64,000 bases of DNA, from contig NC_018178.1 of assembly GCF_000279145.1 (NCBI RefSeq), forward strand, positions 806,001-870,000, read 5' to 3'. Source of the DNA: Melioribacter roseus P3M-2. Lineage in GTDB: Bacteria > Bacteroidota > Ignavibacteria > Ignavibacteriales > Melioribacteraceae. Both the position numbers and the translations under genes were made by a program. The notes below the pieces were generated by a model. The model was not told the origin of the DNA, made no database searches, and worked only from the letters and a program-made list of their open reading frames with translations. Below are positions 9,589 to 18,543 of the stretch, in pieces; positions within the stretch are counted from its first letter, which is position 1, and every line of letters starts with the position of its first letter.

Positions 9589-10914
9589 ATGACAGAGCCG
9601 GAAATAAATATCGGGATTCTCTCCTCAAAAGAAATCCGTTTCGACCTCTACGGTGAATTCAAAAGTAATTTCGGCGCAGACAGATGCAGCGGGCATTACA
9701 AAGCAGTATTGGAAGAAGAAAAAATCGTAGTTTATAAAGACGACAAAAAAGCCGGCAAATCCGACGAAATAATTTTCACTCCGAACGATATCGATATCGA
9801 GTCATTCGTTCTTTACGATGTCGTTATAGGAAAAAATTTTCACTGGCAGAAAAAAGAAAGACAACGTTTCAGAGGAACTCTCAGACTGTTTATTGAAGAC
9901 GGCAATATAACCGCCGTCAATATAATTCCCCTGGAAGAATATCTGGCGAGCGTTATCGCATCGGAAATGAACGCCAACAGCTCTCCGGAATTGCTCAAAG
10001 CTCACGCCGTAATTTCACGCAGCTGGATTCTCTCCTAGCTCGAAAAGAAAAAAGAAACGACAAAGCATGTCAACGAATTGATTTCCGACGACGAAATCAT
10101 CAGATGGTACGATTCTACAAATCATCAGAACTACGATTTTTGTTCGGACGATCATTGCCAGCGATATCAGGGGATTACAAGAATAATAAACGAAAACGTT
10201 TACAACGCCGTTGAAAACACAAGAGGCATTGTATTGACGTACGAAGACAAAGTATGCGACACGCGTTATTCGAAATGCTGCGGCGGCATTACCGAATCGT
10301 ACGAAAATGTATGGGAACCGATCAGAGTGAGATATCTAGTATCAATTACGGATTATAAATTCGAAATCGACGGCATCGAATACGACCTGACAAAAGAAAA
10401 AAACGCCGAGAAGTGGATAAACATTTCGCCTCACGCATTCTGCCATACCGCCGACGCAAAAATACTTCAGCAGGTATTGAACGATTACGACAGACAAACT
10501 GAATTCTTCAGATGGAAAGTTGAATATTCCCAGGACGAACTTTCCTCGATAATAAAAGAAAAAAGCGGAATCGACTTCGGACATATAATCGATCTCGAAC
10601 CGGTAAAACGAGGTTACTCAGGAAGAATAATCAAATTGAAGATAAGAGGCGCCAAGAAAAGTTTGACCGTAGGGAAAGAACTCGAAATCAGGCGCTGGCT
10701 TTCTCCGACGCATCTTTACAGTTCGGCATTTACCGTTCTGAAGGAAGAAATAAAAGATAACATACCCGCCAAGTTCATCATCAAAGGAGCAGGCTGGGGA
10801 CACGGAGTGGGCTTATGTCAAATAGGCGCCGCCTCGATGTCGAATATCGGATATCTGTTCGACGAAATTCTGTCGCATTATTTCAAAGGAGCCAAAATCA
10901 AAAAGATTTATTGA
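9589..10914 (+). pseudogene. SpoIID/LytB-domain protein interrupted by one in-frame TAG
   Basis: One continuous frame of 441 codons is broken only by TAG at 10036-10038, between ...ISRSWILS and LEKKKETTKHVNE.... Both halves stay in the same frame. The upstream part (149 residues) holds the start of the SpoIID domain (VNIIPLEEYLASVIASEMN, LLKAHAVISRSW). The downstream part carries the rest (TRGIVLTYEDKVCDTRYSKC, GAGWGHGVGLCQIGA). Family members usually have Gln at the TAG position, so a single CAG to TAG change explains it. SpoIID-type proteins are peptidoglycan lytic or amidase-enhancing enzymes; no signal peptide is visible. It starts the operon, and the next gene overlaps its stop (TGATG). 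It could be a recent nonsense mutation, a sequencing error or a read-through gene; the intact downstream half argues that any loss is recent. Confidence 0.8.
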
Positions 10915-12032
10915 TGAGAATACTAAAAACTTGCTTTTCAAAAAGCTGGGGCGGACTCGAAATTTATTCATTGACTACAATTCTAAAGCTTCGCGAAAGA
11001 GGATTAAATCCGACTCTTTTTTCTCTAAAAGACGCGCCTATCACAAAAGAAGCGAAAGCGCGTCATATTAACACCGTAACAATCGACAACGCCGGATATA
11101 TAAATCCATCGGGGATAAAAAAAACAATCGCTTTGATGAAGAAAGAAAACTTCGACATTATACATTGCGCCACTTCAAAAGATTTATGGCTTGTTACGCC
11201 CGCGCTAAAACTTGCAAGATTAAACGCTCCTCTTTTAATGACCAAACACATGGGCTCGTATGTAGTAAAAAAAGATTTACTTCATCGATTTATCTATAAA
11301 CGTCTCGACTATGCTCTAGCAATCAGCAACGTCATAGCGAAAAATCTGGTCGATACAACGCCGTTAAATCCGGACAAAATTAAATTACTCCACAACGGAA
11401 TCGACACAAAATTTTTCGACCCCGCAAAATACGACGGGAACAAAGTGCGTTCGGAATTCGGCATAAAAGACGACGAGCTGTTAATCGGCATGACGGCGAG
11501 ATTCAGTCCCGGCAAAGGACACGAAGAATTTATTGAAGCCGCTCAAATATTGTGTAAAGAATATAACAATCTCAAATTCATTATTGTAGGAAAAGCCAGC
11601 CGAGGAGAAGACGACTACGAAATCGAAATTAAAGACGCGGCGCGTCAGTCGGGTATCGGAGAAAAAATTATTTTTACCGGATTCAGAAAAGATATACCGG
11701 ATATTCTCGCAGCCATGGATATTTTCGTTTTTCCGTCCCACGCTGAAGCTTTCGGTATAGCTCTCATCGAAGCGTTCAGCATGGCTAAACCGAGCGTTTG
11801 TTCGGCTTCGGACGGAGTCCTAGATATTGCAGTAAACGAAGCAACGTCGCTGCTGTTCGAGAAGCAATCGGCAAACGACCTTGCATCAAAATTGAAAAGA
11901 TTAATCGACGACGGATATTTAAGAGAAAAACTCGGCGCCAACGCCCGGCAACGAGCGGTGGAACATTTTGACATCGAAATTTTTACAGACAAATTGATTG
12001 CAATTTATAAGGAAGCGTTGAACGAAAAATGA
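10914..12032 (+). CDS. Glycosyltransferase family 4
   Basis: 372 residues from ATG 10914, which overlaps the preceding stop as TGATG, so it is probably translationally coupled. It is a GT-B fold retaining glycosyltransferase. The N-terminal half (MRILKTCFSKSWGGLEIYS) is the acceptor domain. The C-terminal half begins near residue 185 (LLHNGIDTKFFDP, GMTARFSPGKGHEEFIEA) and contains the EX7E motif EAFGIALIE with the nucleotide-sugar contacts. Such enzymes add sugars to envelope lipids or polysaccharides; donor and acceptor cannot be told. Its place after a SpoIID-like gene and before a BatA-like gene suggests an envelope role. Its last codons overlap the next gene by 4 bases. Confidence 0.85.
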   Translation: MRILKTCFSKSWGGLEIYSLTTILKLRERGLNPTLFSLKDAPITKEAKARHINTVTIDNAGYINPSGIKKTIALMKKENFDIIHCATSKDLWLVTPALKLARLNAPLLMTKHMGSYVVKKDLLHRFIYKRLDYALAISNVIAKNLVDTTPLNPDKIKLLHNGIDTKFFDPAKYDGNKVRSEFGIKDDELLIGMTARFSPGKGHEEFIEAAQILCKEYNNLKFIIVGKASRGEDDYEIEIKDAARQSGIGEKIIFTGFRKDIPDILAAMDIFVFPSHAEAFGIALIEAFSMAKPSVCSASDGVLDIAVNEATSLLFEKQSANDLASKLKRLIDDGYLREKLGANARQRAVEHFDIEIFTDKLIAIYKEALNEK

Positions 12033-14077
12033 CTTTTCTTAATCCCGCAATATTGATTGGTCTTTTGGCCGCCGGCATACCGGTAATAATTCATTTTCTC
12101 AATTTAAAAAAGTTGAAGAAAGTCGAATTCAGCACGCTGGCGTTTTTGAAGGAATTGCAGAAAAGCAAAATAAGACAGATTAAATTTCGTCAATGGCTTT
12201 TGCTGTTAATCAGGGTATCGATAATAATATTTCTCGTACTCGCATTTGCGCGTCCCACAATCAAAGGGACGGCAACCGAGACGGGGACAACGGCGGCTGT
12301 TTTCATTTTCGACGATTCGTACAGCATGTCCTTAATAACTCCGCAGGGTTCTTTATTCAACATTGCAAAAAAATTCTTTAAAGAAATAGCCTCCTCATTT
12401 ACGTCCAAAGACCGCATTGCGGCGCTGCCCGCATCTTCGGACGGTAATAAAATTAATTTTGCCGCGCTTTCAGAAGCTCTGAAACTTGTCGACGCAATGA
12501 CCGTTACCCCGAGGGCGGTCAAACTAAATGATATTCTGAATCTTGCCGCAAATAAATTGAGCAAAGAGTCCGCGGTAAATAAAGAAATTTTTATCTTTTC
12601 GGATTTTCAGAAATCGGCCCTCGATCTTCAGAGAATAAATTCGGACTCTAAAATTAAAGTTTACGCAATAACCATTCGGGAAAAAAACGCTAGCAATCTA
12701 TCGGTCGACAGCTTTTACACCGACAATCAGATCTTCGAATTAAATAAATCAATTTCCTTTGCCGCCGCAATCAAAAACCGCTCTAACAGTAAAGCAGTTA
12801 ACCGAATCGCTTCTCTGTATATAAACGGACGGAGAGCGGCGCAGCAAAGTTTTTCAATCGCCGCTCAAGAAAGAACAATCGTAAATTTCGAAACCTCATT
12901 AATCGACACCGGCATTGTAAACGCAAAAATAGCGCTTGAAGACGACGATATAGTTTACGATAACGAGAGACACCTCGCTTTTTATGTGCCCGGAAAGATA
13001 AGAGTTCTCATGCGGTCTGAAAATAAAAAAGACGTTTTTTTTCTGAATGCCGCTCTGACATCTTCTCTTACGGATAAAAATCAGACCGTCCTTTTAGATG
13101 AAATTTCTTACAGTTCTCCCACTCCAGTTGATTTGGATAAATACAATACGATAATTTCCGTAGGAGCTCCGGACGCATCCCAATACGGTTTAATCTCGGA
13201 ATATGTTTACAATGGAGGAAATCTGATACTATTCCCTTCCTCTTCCGATAATATGGAAAGCCATAAAAATTTTTGCGAGGCGCTGGGAATCCGGGACGGT
13301 CGATTTCAAAAAATTTTTAACTCCGTTCATTATACGGATAAAAAAATTCCGGATCACCCGCTTATAACAGATTTATTCGAAAACAAAGGGAGGTCTGAAT
13401 TCGACTCGCCTGAATTTTACAGGCGCTACCGATTAAACGGATTTTATGAGGGCGATATAATTATTGCTATGGACGACGGGTCGCCTTTCCTGGCGGAGAT
13501 TAAAAAAGGAGCGGGAAGAATCTTTTTGTTTAATACGGCTCCTGTTGCGGAATGGAGCGACTTTCCTTTCAAATCGCTCTTTGCTCCGTTAATCAACAGA
13601 CTTGCCAGATATACCGCTTCAATCGATACTGATAAAGAATACAGAACCGGCGAAAGAATCATAATCGATTTAACCGGCGTTTCCTCGCCGGTTGTAAAAA
13701 TTAGCAAACCTGATAACACAACGACCTATCTTAACAGGAACGAAAGTCCAGGCCGAGACATTGTATCGTATACAGAAACCGGACTGCCGGGTTTGTATCG
13801 ATTTTATGCCGGTTCGCAATTAATAAAATTTGCTGTCGTCAATACCGACCCGGCGGAATCGGAGCTTGAAAATTATACCGACGAGGAATTAAAGAGCGCA
13901 GCCGGTTTTATTCCCATCAGCGCGTTTTCATTCAGGCAGGAAGAAATTACCCGACTGAGATACGGCAGCGAGCTGTGGAAATATTTGATTATTTTAGTAA
14001 TATTACTGGCGGCGATAGAAACATTTTTGTCGAAAAGCAATAAAAGAGAAGTAATCGAACTGGGGAAAGGAAATTAG
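12029..14077 (+). CDS. BatA-like membrane protein with VWA domain
   Basis: 682 residues. The N-terminus (MTFLNPAILIGLLAAGIPVI) and the FRQWLLLLIRVSIIIFLVLA segment form the two-helix BatA N-terminal domain typical of Bacteroidota. A von Willebrand A-like domain follows, with a MIDAS-type DDSYSMS motif near residue 98. The middle is a beta-rich extracytoplasmic region, and a final transmembrane helix (WKYLIILVILLAAIETFLS) lies near 655-673. Proteins of this kind take part in aerotolerance-type or envelope complexes of largely undefined function. The ATG overlaps the preceding stop by 4 bases, and hflX follows after 9 bases. Confidence 0.85.
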   Translation: MTFLNPAILIGLLAAGIPVIIHFLNLKKLKKVEFSTLAFLKELQKSKIRQIKFRQWLLLLIRVSIIIFLVLAFARPTIKGTATETGTTAAVFIFDDSYSMSLITPQGSLFNIAKKFFKEIASSFTSKDRIAALPASSDGNKINFAALSEALKLVDAMTVTPRAVKLNDILNLAANKLSKESAVNKEIFIFSDFQKSALDLQRINSDSKIKVYAITIREKNASNLSVDSFYTDNQIFELNKSISFAAAIKNRSNSKAVNRIASLYINGRRAAQQSFSIAAQERTIVNFETSLIDTGIVNAKIALEDDDIVYDNERHLAFYVPGKIRVLMRSENKKDVFFLNAALTSSLTDKNQTVLLDEISYSSPTPVDLDKYNTIISVGAPDASQYGLISEYVYNGGNLILFPSSSDNMESHKNFCEALGIRDGRFQKIFNSVHYTDKKIPDHPLITDLFENKGRSEFDSPEFYRRYRLNGFYEGDIIIAMDDGSPFLAEIKKGAGRIFLFNTAPVAEWSDFPFKSLFAPLINRLARYTASIDTDKEYRTGERIIIDLTGVSSPVVKISKPDNTTTYLNRNESPGRDIVSYTETGLPGLYRFYAGSQLIKFAVVNTDPAESELENYTDEELKSAAGFIPISAFSFRQEEITRLRYGSELWKYLIILVILLAAIETFLSKSNKREVIELGKGN

Positions 14078-14086
14078 AAAGGATTT

Positions 14087-15352
14087 ATGATCGATCTTAA
14101 AAATACGCCGCGCGAAAGAGCGATTTTAATAGCGCTGCCGGTTGGGGGCTTTACAAAAGAACAAGTTGAAGAACACCTGGACGAGCTTGAACTGCTTGCA
14201 TCAACTGCAGGCGCCGAAACGGTATTTAAAATTCTTCAGGACAGGATAAAACCCGACCCGGCATACTTTATCGGCAAAGGGAAAGCCGAAGAGATTGCGC
14301 AATTAATCGAATTAAACGACATACAGATTGTCATTTTCGACAACGACCTGAATCCCACACAGGTACGAAATCTCGAAAAGTTGTTCAATCGTAAAATTCT
14401 CGACAGAAGCGGATTGATACTCGATATTTTTGCCCTTCATGCCAAAACGCGGGAAGCCAAAACGCAGGTTGAACTGGCTCAGCTTGAATATATGCTGCCG
14501 AGACTTACGAGAGCATGGACGCACCTGTCCAAACAATACGGCGGAATCGGCACAAAAGGACCGGGCGAAACACAAATAGAAACCGACAGGCGATTAATAC
14601 GCACTCGCATTTCCAAACTGAAAGAGAATCTGCGCAAAATCGAATCTCAACAGATTGTAAAAAGTTCAGCCCGTAAAAAATTAATCAATGCAACTCTTGT
14701 GGGATATACAAACGCAGGCAAATCCACTTTGTTGAATCTTCTGACTAACGCCAGCGTGCTTGCGGAAGATAAATTGTTCGCTACGCTCGATTCCACTACG
14801 CGCATATTCAATCTGGAAAAGAACAAACAAATTCTCCTTAGCGATACGGTCGGTTTTATCAGAAAACTTCCCGCTCATCTTGTCGCTTCATTCAAAAGTA
14901 CGCTTAACGTAGTAAGCGACGCGGATGTAATACTGCATGTAATCGACGCATCCCACGATTATTTTGAAGACCACATAAAGACCGTGGACGATACTCTTCG
15001 CCAGCTCCATTGCGATAAAAAACTTCAGATAAAAATATTCAATAAGATTGACGCACTGAAAGAAAAAGATATTATCAATTATATTTCCGCAAATTATCCG
15101 GGCAGCTACCTCGTTTCGGCTCAAAGGGGTATCGGCATACAAAAATTGAAGTCGGCGCTCATAGACATATACGAACAAAACTTCGTAGAAGGCGAACTGA
15201 GAATAAGCCACACTCAACCGAAGAAAATTTCAATGGTTTACGAAATAGCGGAGGTGCTCGACACGCGCTACGAGGACGAATTTGTTTTGCTGAAATACAG
15301 AACCAGCAAGATAAACGAAAACCATATTAAAAAACTAATCCAACACAATTGA
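14087..15352 (+). CDS. hflX: Ribosome-associated GTPase HflX
   Basis: 421 residues with an AAAGGA ribosome site before ATG 14087. The N-terminal HflX domain includes GKGKAEEIAQ and the conserved KGPGETQIETDRR stretch near 165-178, followed by a coiled coil. The G domain has G1 GYTNAGKST, G3 DTVGF and G4 NKID. HflX binds and splits ribosomes under stress in characterised bacteria. It is the fourth gene of the operon starting at 9589; the ammonia-lyase begins 9 bases after its stop. Confidence 0.93.
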   Translation: MIDLKNTPRERAILIALPVGGFTKEQVEEHLDELELLASTAGAETVFKILQDRIKPDPAYFIGKGKAEEIAQLIELNDIQIVIFDNDLNPTQVRNLEKLFNRKILDRSGLILDIFALHAKTREAKTQVELAQLEYMLPRLTRAWTHLSKQYGGIGTKGPGETQIETDRRLIRTRISKLKENLRKIESQQIVKSSARKKLINATLVGYTNAGKSTLLNLLTNASVLAEDKLFATLDSTTRIFNLEKNKQILLSDTVGFIRKLPAHLVASFKSTLNVVSDADVILHVIDASHDYFEDHIKTVDDTLRQLHCDKKLQIKIFNKIDALKEKDIINYISANYPGSYLVSAQRGIGIQKLKSALIDIYEQNFVEGELRISHTQPKKISMVYEIAEVLDTRYEDEFVLLKYRTSKINENHIKKLIQHN

Positions 15353-15361
15353 AACATTTTT

Positions 15362-16918
15362 ATGAAAATTATTATCGACGGAAAATCCCTCACGCTCGAA
15401 CAAATCGACTACTTCCTCCACAATAATTGCAAAATCGAATTATCGAAAGAAGCCGTAAAAAGAATTATTCGCGGCAGTAAACTTATTGACGAATGGGTCG
15501 ATAAAGGCGAAACCATCTACGGAGTTACGACAGGATTCGGAGGATTTTCGAGCGTTCGAATCGACAAGAAAGACATCTCCAAACTACAGGAAAATTTGAT
15601 CCTCAGCCACACGGCGGGAGTGGGCAAACTTTTGCCTTCTTTCATCGTAAAACTGATGATGCTATTAAGGATTAACGCTCTGGCTTCCGGTCATTCCGGC
15701 ATTCGACTCCGAACTTTGCAATTGTTAATCGATATGCTGAATAACAACATCCTGCCGTTAATTCCGTCGCAGGGCTCGGTAGGTTCGAGCGGCGATCTGG
15801 CTCCTCTGGCTCATATGGTTCTGGCAATGCTCGGCAAAGGCAAAGTGGAAATTAACGATTCGCATTTCGACGAAAGCAATCGCCATAAAAAAATTATGAA
15901 CGCTAATTCCGCATTGAAGAAATTCGGATTAAAACCGGTTCGGCTGACTGCCAAAGAAGGACTGGCTTTAATCAACGGCACTCAGATGATGACGGCGTAT
16001 GCCGCTTATATAGCCATTGAAGCAAACAAGCTCGTAAAAGTTGCGGATATTGCCGGGGCGCTTTCGAACGAAGCGTTGAGAGGAACCGATTCGGCTTACG
16101 ATTTGAGAATTCACAAGCTCAGACCTTACAAAGGACAAATAGATTCTGCGAGCAACTTAAAGAAATTGTTAAAAGGAAGTCAAATACGAGCGTCTCATAA
16201 ACACAACGACCCGCGCGTTCAGGACGCATATTCATTGAGATGCATACCGCAGGTGCACGGCGCTTCACGCGATGCAATTAACTATATAACCCGCCAGATA
16301 GAAACAGAATTAAATTCCGTTACGGATAATCCTTTGATTTTCCCCGACAAAAAAGATTACATAAGCGGAGGAAATTTCCACGGTCAACCGGTAGCCCTTG
16401 CAATGGATTTTATGGCAATCGCTTTATCGGAACTGGCGAGCATTTCCGAAAGACGCACCGACAGGATATTAAACGGCTCGTCCGAAAAACTGCCCAAGTT
16501 TCTTGCGCATAAAGGCGGTCTCAATTCCGGTTACATGCTTGTTCAATATACAGCCGCGGCATTGGTCTCTGAAAATAAAGTTCTCGCTCATCCGGCAAGC
16601 GTCGACTCGATTCCGACTTCTGCTTTTAAGGAAGACCATAATTCGATGGGTTCGATTGCTTCGCGGAAATGTTACGACGTGCTCCAGAATACAATAACCG
16701 TTCTGGCCTTAGAATTGCTCGCCGCCTCACAGGCTATCGAACACCATAAACCGCTTAAATGCGGCATCGGCACACAGGCGGCATACGAAATTATCAGAAA
16801 ATCCATTCCTCCCCTCAAAAACGACAGGCTTTTGAAAGAGGATATCGATAAGGCTATCGGACTTGTTAAAGACGGAATAATTCTTAAAAACGTAGAGAAG
16901 AAGGTTAAACTCAATTAA
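15362..16918 (+). CDS. hutH: Histidine/aromatic amino acid ammonia-lyase
   Basis: 518 residues, normal length for the MIO ammonia-lyase family. Catalytic Tyr53 lies in YGVTTGFG and the electrophile loop is GSVGSSGDLAPLAH at 138-151. The selectivity pair is Ser82-His83 (LILSHTAGVG), as in histidine ammonia-lyase rather than the FL or HL pairs of phenylalanine and tyrosine lyases. The reaction would be L-histidine to urocanate plus ammonia. The MIO triad reads Ser142-Ser143-Gly144 instead of Ala-Ser-Gly. No other hut gene is nearby; it sits at the end of the hflX operon, so the histidine assignment is likely but not certain. Confidence 0.8.
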   Translation: MKIIIDGKSLTLEQIDYFLHNNCKIELSKEAVKRIIRGSKLIDEWVDKGETIYGVTTGFGGFSSVRIDKKDISKLQENLILSHTAGVGKLLPSFIVKLMMLLRINALASGHSGIRLRTLQLLIDMLNNNILPLIPSQGSVGSSGDLAPLAHMVLAMLGKGKVEINDSHFDESNRHKKIMNANSALKKFGLKPVRLTAKEGLALINGTQMMTAYAAYIAIEANKLVKVADIAGALSNEALRGTDSAYDLRIHKLRPYKGQIDSASNLKKLLKGSQIRASHKHNDPRVQDAYSLRCIPQVHGASRDAINYITRQIETELNSVTDNPLIFPDKKDYISGGNFHGQPVALAMDFMAIALSELASISERRTDRILNGSSEKLPKFLAHKGGLNSGYMLVQYTAAALVSENKVLAHPASVDSIPTSAFKEDHNSMGSIASRKCYDVLQNTITVLALELLAASQAIEHHKPLKCGIGTQAAYEIIRKSIPPLKNDRLLKEDIDKAIGLVKDGIILKNVEKKVKLN

Positions 16919-17079
16919 TCCGAATTTTCTTTACGGTTTTCTTTGTATATACTTTCTCTGCCGAGTCGCTCTTTCCTGTCGATCCACTTGTCGAGTTTAA
17001 CCACAAGCAGTCCGAAAACGGCAAGCCCGGCTATTATTAAAATTGCAACAAGCACAAAAACAATTGTATACAGACTCAT
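16915..17079 (-). CDS. Small single-pass membrane protein (54 aa)
   Basis: ATG at 17077-17079, stop TAA at 16917-16915. One strongly hydrophobic helix (residues 4-26, IVFVLVAILIIAGLAVFGLL) is followed by a highly charged tail (KLDKWIDRKERLGRESIYKE). The start overlaps the stop of the upstream lipoprotein gene as TGATG, which implies coupled translation. Its stop overlaps the stop of hutH on the other strand by 3-4 bases. I do not recognise a family. The coupling and the textbook membrane topology make it a credible gene despite its size. Confidence 0.6.
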   Translation of the reverse strand: MSLYTIVFVLVAILIIAGLAVFGLLVVKLDKWIDRKERLGRESIYKENRKENSD

Positions 17080-17498
17080 CAATCCCTCGAAATCGTAAAT
17101 TCTTTTTCGACGCTTGCGGATTTTTGCGTGTTGTCGTCCTGAGCATTAATAACAATCTTATAATTTCCCTCGGAGAAAGTCGAATCGATTTGAAACTGAG
17201 ATTCAATTTGCAAATACTCGATTTCTTCACCGGAAGATTTATCAACAAGCCCTTCGTCGATATATTCCAATTTTTTATTATCCGGCGTAATCAAATCGAC
17301 GGTATATGAAAGTCGCGCAATATAAACTCCGTTCGATTTTTCCTGATCGAATCCTTTCGCTATGCATGTGGCGTTTATTTCCCATCCGCCGTCTACCAAA
17401 TATGCGAAGACTTCCGCATTGGTAAGTTCGAAATTCGCAGGCTTGTCGCAGGCAAATATAACGAGCGCAAGCAAAATCAGCAGAGATAATTTTTTCAT
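17079..17498 (-). CDS. Putative lipoprotein (139 aa)
   Basis: Start chosen at ATG 17498, where the product begins MKKLSLLILLALVIFACDKP, a lipoprotein signal with Cys at residue 18. The longer in-frame version to 17549 would bury this signal. The mature part (about 120 residues) looks all-beta, with a FEVT/Ig-like pattern (KIVINAQDDNTQKSASVEKE), suggesting one small extracytoplasmic beta-sandwich. It is co-transcribed with the 54-residue membrane protein, whose ATG overlaps its stop. Function is unknown; no catalytic motif is seen. Confidence 0.7.
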   Translation of the reverse strand: MKKLSLLILLALVIFACDKPANFELTNAEVFAYLVDGGWEINATCIAKGFDQEKSNGVYIARLSYTVDLITPDNKKLEYIDEGLVDKSSGEEIEYLQIESQFQIDSTFSEGNYKIVINAQDDNTQKSASVEKEFTISRD

Positions 17499-17613
17499 AA
17501 CTCTTCTTATAATTTTAAGCAATCTACTTAATCGCCCGACTAATTTCAACTGCGCCGAGGCTGTCTGAAAATTTATTGATATATTTTCTCTTCAAATAAT
17601 CAGGACAATATTA

Positions 17614-18501
17614 TTGGAAACCCGTCGCAGATTATTACCCGTATTCGAAGCTCTGTTCGTCACATTCCTTTGGTCTACATCGTACATTATAATCAAGTGG
17701 GGCTTGAAAGAAATACCGCCTCTTTTTTACGCGGGATTGAGATATTCCTTGGCATTTATAATTTTTCTTCCGTTTGTAATTAAAAAAAATCAAATAGACG
17801 AACTTAAACGACTGACCCGAAAGGATTTCAAAAAACTATTTCTTTTGGGATTTATTTTTTATTTCGCAACTCAGGGAACTCAGTTTATCGGACTTTCCTT
17901 GCTGCCTTCGGTTACGGTCAGCTTAATGTTGAACTTTACTCCTCTGGCGGTACTCGCTATGGGGATAATATTTTTGGACGAGAGACCCGGTAAAATCCAG
18001 ATTGTCGGGATTGTAATATTTCTTGCCGGCACATTAATTTATTTTCTTCCTGTCGATTTAAACAATGCGCAACTTGCAGGTATGGGAGTTATGACATTGG
18101 GAGTTGCGGCAAACGCGGCGGCTTCAGTTTTGGGAAGAGAGATAAACCGCGGACATAAATTCACTCCTTTGACAATTACGTTCGTCAGTATGGGAACAGG
18201 TTCGTTTCTTCTTCTATTGACGGCAATAATTTTCGAAGGATTTCCTTCCATTGGTTTCGAAGACTGGATTTATATTTTATGGCTGGCAGGAATAAATACC
18301 GCGCTGGCTTTTACTCTCTGGAACAAAACGTTACGCGAACTGACGGCGGTCGAATCGAGCGTCATAAACAATACAATGTTGATTCAAATCGCCGTTTTGT
18401 CGTTTCTATTTCTGGGCGAAAGTTTGAATGCAAAAGAAATTACAGGATTGATTATTGTGTTCGTAGGAGCCGTTTTGGTTCAAAAGCGAAAAAGAAAATA
18501 A
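17614..18501 (+). CDS. EamA/DMT-family transporter
   Basis: 295 residues with about ten transmembrane helices in two EamA repeats (first from FEALFVTFLWSTSYIIIKWG, second from AQLAGMGVMTLGVAANAAAS). The start is a TTG at 17614 with AGGA about 10 bases upstream; no ATG gives the full first helix. DMT permeases export or import small metabolites such as amino acids or nucleotides; the substrate is unknown. It is a single-gene unit ending at the bidirectional terminator shared with serC. Confidence 0.88.
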   Translation: METRRRLLPVFEALFVTFLWSTSYIIIKWGLKEIPPLFYAGLRYSLAFIIFLPFVIKKNQIDELKRLTRKDFKKLFLLGFIFYFATQGTQFIGLSLLPSVTVSLMLNFTPLAVLAMGIIFLDERPGKIQIVGIVIFLAGTLIYFLPVDLNNAQLAGMGVMTLGVAANAAASVLGREINRGHKFTPLTITFVSMGTGSFLLLLTAIIFEGFPSIGFEDWIYILWLAGINTALAFTLWNKTLRELTAVESSVINNTMLIQIAVLSFLFLGESLNAKEITGLIIVFVGAVLVQKRKRK

Positions 18502-18535
18502 AAAGGCCGCTCTCAATACCGAAGGAGCAGCCTTT
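18502..18535. terminator. Bidirectional terminator between EamA gene and serC
   Basis: Inverted repeat AAAGGCCGCTC / GAGCAGCCTTT with one mismatch and a 12-base loop, right after the EamA stop and 9 bases before the serC stop. The arms have A-rich or T-rich outer ends suited to either direction. Confidence 0.65.
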
Positions 18536-18543
18536 GTTAACAA

